A stretch of 45,276 nucleotides of DNA from contig CAMELV010000033.1 of assembly GCA_945925985.1 (NCBI GenBank), forward strand, positions 1-45,276, given 5' to 3'. The stretch comes from Comamonas sp. lk. GTDB lineage: Bacteria; Pseudomonadota; Gammaproteobacteria; Burkholderiales; Burkholderiaceae_C. A program made the position numbers and the translations under genes. The notes beneath the pieces are model-generated. The model had not been told where the DNA came from, ran no database searches, and saw nothing but the letters and a program-made list of their open reading frames with translations. Below, one piece after another: positions 17,975 through 27,420 of this stretch; within the stretch, counting starts at the first letter, position 1; every line of letters begins with the position of its first letter.

Positions 17975-18805
17975 TTAATCCAGCCGAATACGCGCTGGAC
18001 CCGTGACGTTACCAGTCGCACTCAGGAGCAACGCCTCACCAGGATCATAGGGCAAGTCAGCTACGAACTCCTCTCCACTGAAGCGGTAGCCCACACGGTA
18101 AACCGACTGCTCGTAGGCTGTTTGTACACCGCTGCTGCACACCCGCTCCCGCGCAAACACTTCTACCGGAATGTCGTCGTCAGGTTCGTTGCCAGGCGCA
18201 GGCGGGACATCCGGGGGGAACACCATGTCCCACAACACTTTGCCGATCAGCGCACCGCTGGCAGCAGTGCCTATGGTGATGGGCAGCTTTTGCTTGCCGA
18301 GTTTCTCGCCAATTGCACCGCCCAACACGAAGCCAACCACTCCGCCGGGGCCAACCTTAAAGCCTGCAGCGCCACTGCCCGCAATGACCGGAAGCGCCAA
18401 TCGCCTGGCGACTTGTGCGCTCACTTGTCGGTTGAGCACCAGGCCTCCTACTACGCCACCCATGGCAGCGCCTACAAATGGTGCCAGGTTACGCAGCAGC
18501 CACGGTTTGGCATTGTGCTCGCGCACCAACACGTCGCGTTGGGAACTCAGCACTTGCCAGCAGATCTGACTGTCGGTTTGTTGGCGCGCCAATGTGGCAT
18601 TAACATAAAGCACCGGGGTAACCACATCAGGCAAGGCTATATTGTCCAGCGCTTCAGTTTTGTTTTGAGCTGCTGCAGGCATACAAACATTGGCTGCGGC
18701 AATTACGGCTACAAACCTTGCAAACGTAGTCACTACGGCATGCTTGGGATAGTTTTTCAATGAATTTATCAAGTAAAAAGAGCCCGTGACTTTGCTGTTC
18801 TGCAT
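17975..18805 (-). CDS. Exported glycine-zipper envelope protein (17-kDa antigen-like)
   Basis: A leftward 276-residue protein. Residues about 27-47 form a signal peptide ending in a PAAAQ cleavage-type site. Residues about 110-195 are glycine-zipper helices (VGAAMGGVVGGLVLN, GGVVGFVLGGAIGE, IGTAASGALIGKVL). The C-terminus YRVGYRFSGEEFVADLPYDPG matches the beta tail of 17-kDa surface antigen type proteins. Likely periplasmic or outer-membrane associated. The start may be later, since the signal sequence begins well inside. It is divergent from tssJ with only 21 bases between the annotated starts, so this gene splits the T6SS cluster. Role in secretion unknown. Confidence 0.75.
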   Translation of the reverse strand: MQNSKVTGSFYLINSLKNYPKHAVVTTFARFVAVIAAANVCMPAAAQNKTEALDNIALPDVVTPVLYVNATLARQQTDSQICWQVLSSQRDVLVREHNAKPWLLRNLAPFVGAAMGGVVGGLVLNRQVSAQVARRLALPVIAGSGAAGFKVGPGGVVGFVLGGAIGEKLGKQKLPITIGTAASGALIGKVLWDMVFPPDVPPAPGNEPDDDIPVEVFARERVCSSGVQTAYEQSVYRVGYRFSGEEFVADLPYDPGEALLLSATGNVTGPARIRLD

Positions 18806-18826
18806 GGCTCATTATGATCTGTCTAA

Positions 18827-19543
18827 ATGAATTTGACAAAAATCACCGACGCTTACAGTGAACCTTCTACTGGCATCATGCGTGTGATGGCAGGGGGCAT
18901 TATCGTTGGCGTTGTTGCGATTTCCCTGCTGGGCTGCGCTGCCGCCAATTCCTTGATGGGTGGCAATTCACGCAAGGAGGCCGTGGCCGAGATTGCCTGG
19001 GAGTTTGCTGAAAATGCGGTGTTGATAGAGCTTGAAGCCGACCCGCGCCTTAATGAGTATGGCGGCGAGGCTCACACGCTGCTTCTGGGCGTCTTTCAGA
19101 TGGAAGACAGCGCGGTTTTTTACAAACTTGCGGCCGACCCGTCGCTGCTTGCCAAGGCTCTGGAAAGCGGAAAGGGGGGTGATGGTTTCGTGCAGTTTGT
19201 AAGATATGTGGTCTCACCCGGGCAACGCACCATCCTGTCTGAAGCCCGCGCCCAGAAAGCCAAATTTGTCGGTATCGTCGCAGGCTACTATCAGATGGAT
19301 GCTGCAAGAAGTACGCGCCTTTTTGAAGTGCCGCTAACGATTGCCAGCGATGGGTTGGTTACCAAAACCTATAAGGCAGCGCCGGCCGCTGTGGTACTGC
19401 GCTTGAATCTGGGGGCAGAGGGCGTGGTGAACGCGCAACGGCTTAACCGCGATCCAACCGAGAAAAAGAAGCTGGCGACTGTACCCCTGGACGGTGGGGT
19501 GAAAGAACTAAAACTGACAGCAGAAGAGCTAAGGCGCTATTGA
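18827..19543 (+). CDS. tssJ: T6SS outer-membrane lipoprotein TssJ
   Basis: TssJ is the outer-membrane lipoprotein that anchors the TssL-TssM trans-envelope complex. The signal sequence ends in the lipobox LLGC with the cysteine at residue 37. The following region shows a TssJ-like beta sandwich pattern (FVRYVVSPGQRTILSEARA around residues 120-145). At 238 residues it is longer than many TssJ proteins. An ATG at 18881 would give a 19-residue signal peptide and is a plausible true start; neither start has a good ribosome binding site. tssK follows after 49 bases. Confidence 0.88.
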   Translation: MNLTKITDAYSEPSTGIMRVMAGGIIVGVVAISLLGCAAANSLMGGNSRKEAVAEIAWEFAENAVLIELEADPRLNEYGGEAHTLLLGVFQMEDSAVFYKLAADPSLLAKALESGKGGDGFVQFVRYVVSPGQRTILSEARAQKAKFVGIVAGYYQMDAARSTRLFEVPLTIASDGLVTKTYKAAPAAVVLRLNLGAEGVVNAQRLNRDPTEKKKLATVPLDGGVKELKLTAEELRRY

Positions 19544-19592
19544 TATGGGTAGCACGATCCGTAAGTTCGACAAGTAAGGGCAGTAGGGCGAT

Positions 19593-20981
19593 ATGGAAGA
19601 GAAACAGGGTATTTACTGGCATCAGGGCATGTTCCTGCAGTCACAGCATTTCCAGATGGCTGACTTGCACAGCCAGTTCCAGAACAAGCCGATGCAAGAG
19701 ACCGGGCTGCCGCATTTCTGGGGTGTGGGGGAGCTTGTGCTGGTTGCTGCTGCAACTGCCAATCGCACCGTTGAGATTCAGTCTGCGCGTCTGATTTTTA
19801 CTGACAGAACTTACGTGGAGTTCCCGGGCAATGCAGTCATCAAATCCAGACCGTTCGATGTTGACTGGGTAGAGGGCGACAAACCGTTCACAGTCTATTT
19901 GGGTATGAAAACCATGAGTAGCGTTGGAAAAAACGTGACGATGGTACCGGGCCTGATGGAAGCCGGTGGTGTTACAACGCGGTACGCCACGCTGGCCAAC
20001 CCGCCTGATTCGGCCGATCTTTACTCGGAAGGACCGGATGCCCAGGTGCCTACGCTGCTGCATGTGGTCAAGGTTTTCTTTGAGTCTGAAATCGACAAGC
20101 TTCAGGACTACACCCTGATTCCCATTGCGAGCCTGATTCGTGATGGCGAGGCCATTAAACTGTCCGACAAATTTATTCCGCCTGTCTACGCTATCGCTGG
20201 CTCTGGTGTGCTCGAGCGGCTCATCAAGGACATCCGTGACGAACTGACAGGGCGCGCCCGGCAACTGCAGGAATACAAAAGCCCGCGCGAAATGCAAAAG
20301 GCAGAGTTTGACGCCAGCTACATGGTGTTTTTGCTGGCATTGCGCTCCCTGAACCGAGCCAGCCCTTATTTGTTTCACCTCACCGAAACCCGCCAGGTGC
20401 ATCCATGGCTTGCTTATGGTGCCATGCGCCAGCTGGTTGGCGAGCTGAGTTCTTTTTCAGAGCGCTTCAACATGTTGGGAGAAGCAGAAGACGGCACGCC
20501 TGGCTTGCCGCCCTACGACCACGCCGATCTGGGTAAATGCTTTGACCGCGTCAGAAGCATGATTGGTCATCTTCTCAACGAAATCACGGTTGGACCAGAA
20601 TTCCTGGCCATTCTTGAATACCGAGACGGCTATTATGTGACGCAGCTTCCGCGCACTTTCTTCGGCCAGAGAAACCGTTTCTATCTGGTGATCCGGACTG
20701 AAAAAGATATGGGCTGGGTGATCAACGCCGTCCAGCGGGATGCGCGCCTAGCGGGTACCGGGGAAATGCCGGGCCTGATTGCGCATGCCCTGCCAGGACT
20801 GGAATTGATTCACATGGCCACGGCACCGCAGGGTTTGCCGCGCCGCTCATATTCCTATTATTTCCGGATTGAACAAATTAGCCAGCAGTGGGAGGTTGTC
20901 GAACGTGAAGGCGCTGTTGCCTTGTATTGGCTGGATGCCCCGGATGACCTCAAGGCTGAAATCGTTGTGTTGCGGAGATGA
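19593..20981 (+). CDS. tssK: T6SS baseplate protein TssK
   Basis: TssK links the baseplate wedges to the TssL/TssM membrane complex. The 462 residues are of normal length. The family opening is clear: IYWHQGMFLQSQHFQ, then a beta-rich shoulder domain, and a central SPYLFHLTETRQVHPWLAYG-like segment that includes the conserved helical bundle. The C-terminal region contains YFRIEQISQQWE. The stop codon is separated by one base from the GTG of tssL, so the two are translationally linked. No irregularities were seen. Confidence 0.95.
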   Translation: MEEKQGIYWHQGMFLQSQHFQMADLHSQFQNKPMQETGLPHFWGVGELVLVAAATANRTVEIQSARLIFTDRTYVEFPGNAVIKSRPFDVDWVEGDKPFTVYLGMKTMSSVGKNVTMVPGLMEAGGVTTRYATLANPPDSADLYSEGPDAQVPTLLHVVKVFFESEIDKLQDYTLIPIASLIRDGEAIKLSDKFIPPVYAIAGSGVLERLIKDIRDELTGRARQLQEYKSPREMQKAEFDASYMVFLLALRSLNRASPYLFHLTETRQVHPWLAYGAMRQLVGELSSFSERFNMLGEAEDGTPGLPPYDHADLGKCFDRVRSMIGHLLNEITVGPEFLAILEYRDGYYVTQLPRTFFGQRNRFYLVIRTEKDMGWVINAVQRDARLAGTGEMPGLIAHALPGLELIHMATAPQGLPRRSYSYYFRIEQISQQWEVVEREGAVALYWLDAPDDLKAEIVVLRR

Positions 20982-20982
20982 T

Positions 20983-21687
20983 GTGCGACTTATAGATTGC
21001 TTTATTCCGTCGCTGGCTTTTTTGCGGCATTTTCAAAGTCAACCTTCAGGCGATTTGGCGTCTGTAAGGTCGCAACTTGACTCGTTGCTGACCGAAGCCC
21101 TTGGTGCAGCGCAAGTAGCTGGTCAAAATGATTTCGATTCCCAGGAAGCGCTGTTTGCAGTGGTAGCCTGGACCGACGAAGTACTGCTGGCTGCACCCTG
21201 GAGCGGTGCCCAGGAGTGGGCGCGGCATTTGCTACAAAAACGCCATTTCGGAGTGTCTAACGCTGGTGATGCGTTTTTCTCACACCTCGAACAACTTGGC
21301 CCCCAGCAGATTGAGGTTCGGGAGGTCTATATCTACTGCCTAAGTATGGGCTTTGCTGGCCGTTACGGTTATGACCGTAATGCCAAGGCATTGGACGACA
21401 TCAAGCAATCGAGTCTGCTACAGGTGCTGAGTGCTCTGAGAGCGCAGAGGGAGGGCACCGGACTGTCCTCCGAAATGGAGGAATTCATGTTCCCGGACGG
21501 CTACGCACTGGGTAGCGCGACTGAAGCAGACAAAGACACCCGGCAGTCCAGCCGGTGGGCCTGGAAGTTTTCTGCTTTGACGATCAATATGCTGCTGATT
21601 CCCCTGATTGTCCTGTGTGTGCTGTACGGTATTTACCACCTTATCATCTGGCAATTGGTCAACGCCCTTCTGGTACAGCTCAAATGA
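20983..21687 (+). CDS. tssL: T6SS inner-membrane protein TssL (DotU)
   Basis: TssL is a C-tail anchored inner-membrane protein that binds TssM. I place the start at the GTG at 20983, directly after the tssK stop, with a GGAG site at 20974-20977. This gives 234 residues beginning RLIDCFIPSLAFLR. An earlier in-frame ATG at 20869 would overlap tssK by over 110 bases. The cytoplasmic helical DotU domain includes EALFAVVAWTDEVLLA, and one membrane segment lies near the end (INMLLIPLIVLCVLYGIYHL). There is no OmpA-like extension. The stop overlaps the tssM start as ATGA. Confidence 0.93.
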   Translation: MRLIDCFIPSLAFLRHFQSQPSGDLASVRSQLDSLLTEALGAAQVAGQNDFDSQEALFAVVAWTDEVLLAAPWSGAQEWARHLLQKRHFGVSNAGDAFFSHLEQLGPQQIEVREVYIYCLSMGFAGRYGYDRNAKALDDIKQSSLLQVLSALRAQREGTGLSSEMEEFMFPDGYALGSATEADKDTRQSSRWAWKFSALTINMLLIPLIVLCVLYGIYHLIIWQLVNALLVQLK

Positions 21688-24600
21688 GTGCGTTGCGAAC
21701 TTTTATTGTCTGGATCGTTGTCCTGATTCTTCTTGGGTTGTTTAGCTGGGGCTTGACGCTGTATATGCAGTGGCCTTTATGGGGCATGGCGGCAGTTTTC
21801 TTGGGTGTTCTTGGCACCTACTTATTCACCAGGTTTGTGATTCGACTGGTGCAGGTTTACCGCTCGCGCAGCCGAATGGCACAACTCACTGGTGCCAATA
21901 AAAGTAGCGTCGGCAAGCCACTTGCGCCCAGAGCTTTGCTCACGCGTAAATGGTCTGAGGCCATCGCCACATTGCGAAAGTCGAGCCTCAAGCGCTTTGG
22001 CAATCCACTCTATGTCCTGCCTTGGTATATGGTTGTTGGTAAGTCAGGTACGGGTAAAACCACTGCCTTGACGCGCACCCGGCTAGCATCGTCGATCCAG
22101 AAGGTGAGCCAGAATGCTCGTATTGAGCAGACAGCAAATTACGACTGGTGGTTTTTTGACCGTGCCGTCGTGATTGACTGCGCGGGCCGTTACGTTGAGG
22201 CCGCCGATCTTGAACAGGACCGCAGTGAATGGGAGCTGGGTCTGGATCTGCTGGCCAAGTATCGTGGCAAGGAAGGACTCAATGGGCTGGTTCTGGCCAT
22301 CAGTACTGAGCGTCTTTTCAACCCAGACAAAGACGCGCTGATGGGCGAAGGGCGCGTTATTCGCGGGCGTATCGAGCAGTTGATACAGCTGTTTGGCAAG
22401 CGTTTCCCTGTATACGTGCTGGTCACACAATGCGACCGTATTTACGGTCTGGAGCAATGGGCAGAGCGCTTACCGGAAAACTCACTGGAGCAAGCGATGG
22501 GCTTTCTGGCTGAGCCTGCCGGTACAGGACCTGGCGAGCCGCAGTTTCTCAACAAGGCTTTTGACAGCATCGATGAGCGCCCGAAAACCTCGCGCAAGGT
22601 CCTGATTGAGCCTACCGGTACAGGACCTGGCGAGCCGCAGTTTCTCAACAAGGCTTTTGACAGTATCGATGAGCGCCTGCAATCCTTGCGCATGGTACTG
22701 ATTGCCCGCAGCAACCAGATCGCACCCGAATTACTGCTTTTTCCCGGTGAGTTGCAACAACTAAAGCCTGGTTTGGGCGTGTTCCTGAAGGCTTGCCTAG
22801 GAGACAATGCCTACCTCGAAACGCCTTTTCTGCGCGGCCTGTTTTTCAGTAGTGGCCTGCAGGAAGGCGGAGCGGTTTCAAGTCTTCTTGGCCATGTGCT
22901 GCCGCCGGTAGCGCGCCACGCCAGCAGTAACGCTGGTCTGTTTTTGCATGATTTTTTTGGCCGTGTGCTTCCGCAGGATCGGAATATATCCCTGCCCGCG
23001 TCACTGCGCAACCCTTGGCGCGTGGCCACACAAAACCTTGGCTTGCTGTCATGGGTATTTTTGAGCGCGGCGCTGGCCGGCTTCATCACGGTCGCCTTTT
23101 TGCAAAATATCGAAACACTTTCTTTACTGCAGGAAAAAAATCGCTTGGCGATGAAATTTACAGGGCGCTTGGAGGAGGACGTAGCGAGCCTGGAGCGTCT
23201 GAGTGAAACAATTGCAATGGTTGAACGCCGTGACGACAGCTGGAACACCCGATGGATGGTAGCTACAACCAATATTGATGATCTTGAAATGCGGCTCAGA
23301 GCCAACTTTACAGATAACTTTCGCAAATATGTTTTGCCGATTGCTGAAGCAGATTACCGGTCTGATTCAGAACGGGTACTGCAAAGTGATCCTGGAAACG
23401 AGTTTCCCCGATTGATGCTCAACCTGGTGCGCTACATCAATTTACTCAAAGCCCGCGAGAATGGCGCAAACAGAGACGAACTGTTGGCGATGCCGCAGCG
23501 TCAGCATGTCACCCGCTACACGCCGGAGTTCTATGCGCGGCTGAACAATTTGTACGTATCAAACATTGCCTGGGCTGCACGCGGCGATCCCTATGTGCCC
23601 GCGCGCCTGCGTATTGAGCAGCAACTGCTCAACCGCCTGGCCTTTAATGACCCGCTGTTCACGTGGCTGACGGGGTTCCCGCTGGCCAACGCGAATTTGA
23701 AACCCCTGACCGTCGGCACACTTTGGGGTAAGCCCGAAAAACAACTCGGTATCGTGGCACCGAATGAAGGCTCGCTTTATGTGCCGGAGGCCTTCACGCT
23801 GCCCGGCAGAAAAGAAATCGACAGTTTTTTGTTTGAAATGGAAAAAAGTATTGATGACGGTCCCAAATTTCTTGCACAGCGTGGCGCTTTTGACGCCTGG
23901 TACAAGCAGCAGCGCGTCGAAGCCTGGCAAAAATTTGTATCTGGTTTTACCGGCACTGAACGCATTTTGACGGGCGAGCTGGAATGGCGTGCGTCCCTGG
24001 GAACTATCACCAGTGACAGGGGTGCCTACTTTCAGTTGATGGACCGCATCAACGAAGAGTTCAGCGCCGAGCCGAAAGACCAGTTGCCAAGCTGGATCCA
24101 GTTGTCACGTGACCTTGGCGCTTTACGCACGCAGGCTGCCAGGGCGGGTACCGCCAGTGATGCGCTCAATGTAGTCGGCAGTATGAATACAGTGGGCGGC
24201 AAGGCCATGAAGGAAGTGTTGTCAGGTGCGCCCAAGTTGGGGCGGGACACCGTCAAAAACAATCTTAGTGCGGTGGCGTCCATGCAAAAGTTCTTCAAGG
24301 ACTTAAACGCTGTGGCGGCAGACGTGGCGGCAGGTCCCGGTAAGGCGGTTCAGGCTGCGGCAGACTTTCACAGCTTCTCCACCGACCCGACCCTGAAGGC
24401 GTCAGCTCTGTATGCATCGGCCGACAATTTGATCAGCTTGCGCAAGCTAATGGGCTACAACACCGCCGATGACGAAATCGTCTGGCAACTGATGGGCGGG
24501 CCCTTACGCTTTGTGCTGGCCTACACCGAAGAGCAGGCATCTTGCAGCCTGCAAAAGGAGTGGGAGTCCAAGGTGGACTGGCCGTTACAGACTGCGCCCA

Positions 24601-25634
24601 ACATGACGGCCATGGTGGACCAGCTGTACGGTGCAAAGGGAACGGTTTGGGCCTTTGCCGATGGCCCTGCCAAGCCTTTCCTGCAGCGTGACGCCAACCG
24701 GTTCTCCATCGTGCAGACGCTGGGTTACAGCGTACCGTTTACCAATCAGTTTTTGCCCATGTTGAACGATGCTGCCGGCAAGCGAGTTGAGCAGCTGGTC
24801 ACGCAGCAACGGACCGAGCTTGAGGACCAGACCCAGAAACTGAAGACAGAGAAAGAACAGTTGCAGGCCCAGCAAACGCAAGCCCAGGTTGACCGCGCGT
24901 TGGCTGATATTAAGCAAAAAGTTGATGCGCTGAAAGCCCAGACCCTACAGCTCACCATTACAACCCAACCGACCAGTGTCAATGCGGGCGCGAAAGCCAA
25001 GCCGTTTGCAACTGTCTTGTCCATTCAGTGTGCTTCCGGTGCGCGGGTGATTAATAACTTTAATTTCCCGGTGTCTGACAGCTTCCTGCTGGGCGACCGG
25101 ATGTGCGGTGAAGTGACGTTACAAATCAAGATCGAAGACCTGGTGCTCACCAAAAAATACCCCGGCGCTACCGGTGTGGTGCGCTTTTTGCAGGATTTCA
25201 GGGACGGTGCGCGGCAGTTCAATGTGGATGAGTTCCCGGCTGCCCGTATCCGGCTGGATGCACTCGGTGTGCGCCAGATAGGCCTGCGCTATATTTTCGA
25301 AGGGCAAGACGCTATTTTGCGGTCAGCCCAGCAACTGGATGCGCTGGACCGCCAGGAAAAAGAAAAGATAAGCGAAAAACAGCGTTCACAGGATGCCCAG
25401 TTTAACCAGGCTCAGCGCGGCCTTCAGACCAAAATTGCCAATGTGGGCCAGGCATCCACCGCCGAAGTATCTCTGCCTACGCAGATAGGCGTGTGCTGGG
25501 ACGGCAAAGTAGCAGCCCATAAGCCGCAAGACAGTCAGGCTCTCTTCCGGGAATTGGCAGCAGCGCAGCTGGCTTTGCCGCAAGCATCGGGGTCGGCTGG
25601 CAGCAACATTGCATTGCCAGCTGGCAAGCGGTAA
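21684..25634 (+). CDS. tssM: T6SS inner-membrane complex protein TssM (IcmF) with internal duplication
   Basis: TssM spans the inner membrane and periplasm and forms the channel complex with TssJ and TssL. The start is the ATG at 21684, overlapping tssL, giving 1316 residues. Two membrane segments lie near residues 8-55. A cytoplasmic NTPase domain follows with Walker A GKSGTGKT at 119-126 and a DCAG motif (VIDCAGRY) near 160. A third membrane segment near 450-470 precedes the long periplasmic part, which has a coiled coil near 1030-1075. Residues 277-308 and 309-340 are tandem copies of a 32-residue block; relatives normally have one. The frame is intact. Confidence 0.94.
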   Translation: MSALRTFIVWIVVLILLGLFSWGLTLYMQWPLWGMAAVFLGVLGTYLFTRFVIRLVQVYRSRSRMAQLTGANKSSVGKPLAPRALLTRKWSEAIATLRKSSLKRFGNPLYVLPWYMVVGKSGTGKTTALTRTRLASSIQKVSQNARIEQTANYDWWFFDRAVVIDCAGRYVEAADLEQDRSEWELGLDLLAKYRGKEGLNGLVLAISTERLFNPDKDALMGEGRVIRGRIEQLIQLFGKRFPVYVLVTQCDRIYGLEQWAERLPENSLEQAMGFLAEPAGTGPGEPQFLNKAFDSIDERPKTSRKVLIEPTGTGPGEPQFLNKAFDSIDERLQSLRMVLIARSNQIAPELLLFPGELQQLKPGLGVFLKACLGDNAYLETPFLRGLFFSSGLQEGGAVSSLLGHVLPPVARHASSNAGLFLHDFFGRVLPQDRNISLPASLRNPWRVATQNLGLLSWVFLSAALAGFITVAFLQNIETLSLLQEKNRLAMKFTGRLEEDVASLERLSETIAMVERRDDSWNTRWMVATTNIDDLEMRLRANFTDNFRKYVLPIAEADYRSDSERVLQSDPGNEFPRLMLNLVRYINLLKARENGANRDELLAMPQRQHVTRYTPEFYARLNNLYVSNIAWAARGDPYVPARLRIEQQLLNRLAFNDPLFTWLTGFPLANANLKPLTVGTLWGKPEKQLGIVAPNEGSLYVPEAFTLPGRKEIDSFLFEMEKSIDDGPKFLAQRGAFDAWYKQQRVEAWQKFVSGFTGTERILTGELEWRASLGTITSDRGAYFQLMDRINEEFSAEPKDQLPSWIQLSRDLGALRTQAARAGTASDALNVVGSMNTVGGKAMKEVLSGAPKLGRDTVKNNLSAVASMQKFFKDLNAVAADVAAGPGKAVQAAADFHSFSTDPTLKASALYASADNLISLRKLMGYNTADDEIVWQLMGGPLRFVLAYTEEQASCSLQKEWESKVDWPLQTAPNMTAMVDQLYGAKGTVWAFADGPAKPFLQRDANRFSIVQTLGYSVPFTNQFLPMLNDAAGKRVEQLVTQQRTELEDQTQKLKTEKEQLQAQQTQAQVDRALADIKQKVDALKAQTLQLTITTQPTSVNAGAKAKPFATVLSIQCASGARVINNFNFPVSDSFLLGDRMCGEVTLQIKIEDLVLTKKYPGATGVVRFLQDFRDGARQFNVDEFPAARIRLDALGVRQIGLRYIFEGQDAILRSAQQLDALDRQEKEKISEKQRSQDAQFNQAQRGLQTKIANVGQASTAEVSLPTQIGVCWDGKVAAHKPQDSQALFRELAAAQLALPQASGSAGSNIALPAGKR
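22512..22703 (+). repeat. 96-bp in-frame tandem duplication inside tssM
   Basis: The first 96 bases (22512-22607) and the next 96 (22608-22703) are near-identical through the first about 70 bases. Both encode a block starting EP[A/T]GTGPGEPQFLNKAFDSI and differ mostly in the last third. The duplication keeps the frame and adds 32 residues to the NTPase domain. Confidence 0.93.
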
Positions 25635-25727
25635 GTGAAAGCGTCAGTATCTTCGTACGACGCAGCGCAGGGTACGTGCTTCAGTTGACGGCTCGGCTCG
25701 GCTGTCTGTTCAGGTTCAGCGGATTGT

Positions 25728-27317
25728 TCAGATCACCAGCTTCACAGCGGCCACGGCATCCAACGACAACACCCGCTCAAGCAACCCGTCTGCGGCAATT
25801 TTGTTGTCTTCATGACGTGTCATGATCTTGTAGGCCACCTGCAGGCCGTCCAGCGCAAGCGCAGGCTCCCAGTCGGCCAATTGGTGGCGGTCAATGCTGT
25901 CGACCAGGGATAGTGCGAACGCTTCCAGTGCTGCGTCAGGGCGTTCCGTCAGCAGCAGCTCACACAGCCTGATTCGAAGTAAAAGATCGTCTTTGGGCGC
26001 ATTGTTGAGCGCCAGCTGCTGCTGAAGGCAGTCCACCGCACCGGTCAGGTCGTGACTGGCCGCCAAGGTGCGTGCTTTGCCAAGGGCTATAGCAATCACA
26101 CCGGGGTCACGTGGCACACCCGCCTCACTGCTGCTGTTTTGTGCGGTGGCCAAGCTGGCCAGCCAAGCGATGGTTTCGCTGTCAGCAAAGGGCACGCCAG
26201 CGGCAAACACCAGTTTTTCAATGCCTTTAAGGCGTCCGACCAGCCGTGCTGTCTCGCCGCACACTTCATGCCGGGCCGCATCAAAGCGGCTGCCCATACG
26301 TTCAAGTGCTGCAGCACACACACAGTTCAGATCCAGCCAGAAGGGAAAGGCAGCCAACTGCTCTTCCGCAAAACAAACTAGAGCTTGGTCGGTCTGGCTG
26401 CTCTTCAGCTTTTCAAGCGCATTCACCAAATGCAAACCCGGTCCGGGGACAGGTGTTTGACCCGACACCACAGGGGGTAGGACATTTAGGGCAGTCCAGG
26501 CAGCCAGACGGTCCAGGCGATATGGCAAGGGGTTCGCAAGGTCTTCGTTGAGCAGCCATTGCGCAATCGGCTCAAGCCGGCTGCAGACCTCGCCCAGTGC
26601 CTGCTCGGCCTTTTCGCCGGAATCGAGCACAAGCGTGGGTGTGTCTTCAGCAGGCGGTTTGACGGATACAGGTGCGGCTTGGCGAGTCGGCGCCGGGGCT
26701 TCTTCAGCAGACGGTTTGACGGATACAGGTGCGGCTTGGCGAGTCGGCGCCGGGGCTTCTTCAGCGATGGTGGGGAGCGACTTGACCAGGGTGAGCAGTG
26801 CGCGCACCGACGGCGCTTCGCTGTCCTTGTCCATCAACACCGCGTCTATGGTTTTCAAACTCCCCTGCAGCCGCGCTACCAGTGCCAGCTCCTGGGGCGG
26901 CAGGTTTGTCCAGGCGGCCTCCGTTGCGCGCTGCTGAATGCGGTCTAAAAGCCACTGCACAGCGTTGCGGCGGCCGCGTATGCGCTTGAGCGGCGGGTAC
27001 AGCGTCTCCCAATAGGTCTCAAGCATGTCTGCGATGACCTGGAGGCCGTCTGCCATACCCGCCAAGCTGCGTGTCTCAAATAGCCCGCCCGTGAGATAGC
27101 AGGCCACCATCAGGTCCTTGCCTTTGGTGGACAACAGCTCGGCAGAAAGCCGGGTGATCTTGTTCCAGTCAATCGATGCCGTGTGTACCGGGCTGGACAA
27201 CTTGGATAGCTCGACCTCGAGCTGGTCAAAGGTCGGCTCACCCCGAACCTCATTGCCAGCAGGTGACGCGCCTTCAAAAGGCAGCTTGCCGAGTTCAGAA
27301 ATCGCAGAAGTGGTCAT
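25728..27317 (-). CDS. tssA: T6SS cap/baseplate protein TssA (ImpA N-domain)
   Basis: TssA guides assembly of sheath and tube, either from the baseplate or the distal cap. The ATG at 27317 gives 529 residues and begins MTTSAISELGKLPFEGASPAG, matching the ImpA N-terminal pattern. An upstream ATG at 27353 adds 12 residues of hydrophobic sequence and has no better ribosome binding site. The ImpA-N domain extends to about residue 130 (DGLQVIADMLETYWETLYPP). A proline-alanine linker with two 19-residue repeats (about 187-224) precedes a helical C-terminal domain. It is convergent with tssM, so it has its own promoter. Confidence 0.92.
   Translation of the reverse strand: MTTSAISELGKLPFEGASPAGNEVRGEPTFDQLEVELSKLSSPVHTASIDWNKITRLSAELLSTKGKDLMVACYLTGGLFETRSLAGMADGLQVIADMLETYWETLYPPLKRIRGRRNAVQWLLDRIQQRATEAAWTNLPPQELALVARLQGSLKTIDAVLMDKDSEAPSVRALLTLVKSLPTIAEEAPAPTRQAAPVSVKPSAEEAPAPTRQAAPVSVKPPAEDTPTLVLDSGEKAEQALGEVCSRLEPIAQWLLNEDLANPLPYRLDRLAAWTALNVLPPVVSGQTPVPGPGLHLVNALEKLKSSQTDQALVCFAEEQLAAFPFWLDLNCVCAAALERMGSRFDAARHEVCGETARLVGRLKGIEKLVFAAGVPFADSETIAWLASLATAQNSSSEAGVPRDPGVIAIALGKARTLAASHDLTGAVDCLQQQLALNNAPKDDLLLRIRLCELLLTERPDAALEAFALSLVDSIDRHQLADWEPALALDGLQVAYKIMTRHEDNKIAADGLLERVLSLDAVAAVKLVI
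26644..26757 (-). repeat. 57-bp tandem duplication in the tssA linker
   Basis: Bases 26644-26700 and 26701-26757 are the same apart from one G/A difference. They encode two copies of a 19-residue linker unit (APAPTRQAAPVSVKP with flanking acidic residues). In-frame and almost perfect, so the duplication is recent. Confidence 0.93.
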
Positions 27318-27420
27318 GAGAAACAACAGAGTAGGAAAAAAAGGGGGATGCAAGCTGTATGAAGGGTTGCTGCGCTTAGTTTTTCAGATATTTAAATGCT
27401 ATCAATATAATAGCCTTCGG

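Noticed and set aside
17942..18763. Rightward open frame of 273 codons
   Set aside because: It is the antisense shadow of the glycine-zipper gene, whose signal peptide, zipper and beta tail are clear on the other strand.
19545..19577. Ten-codon open frame between tssJ and tssK
   Set aside because: Too short to judge, with no ribosome binding site and no coupling on the downstream side.
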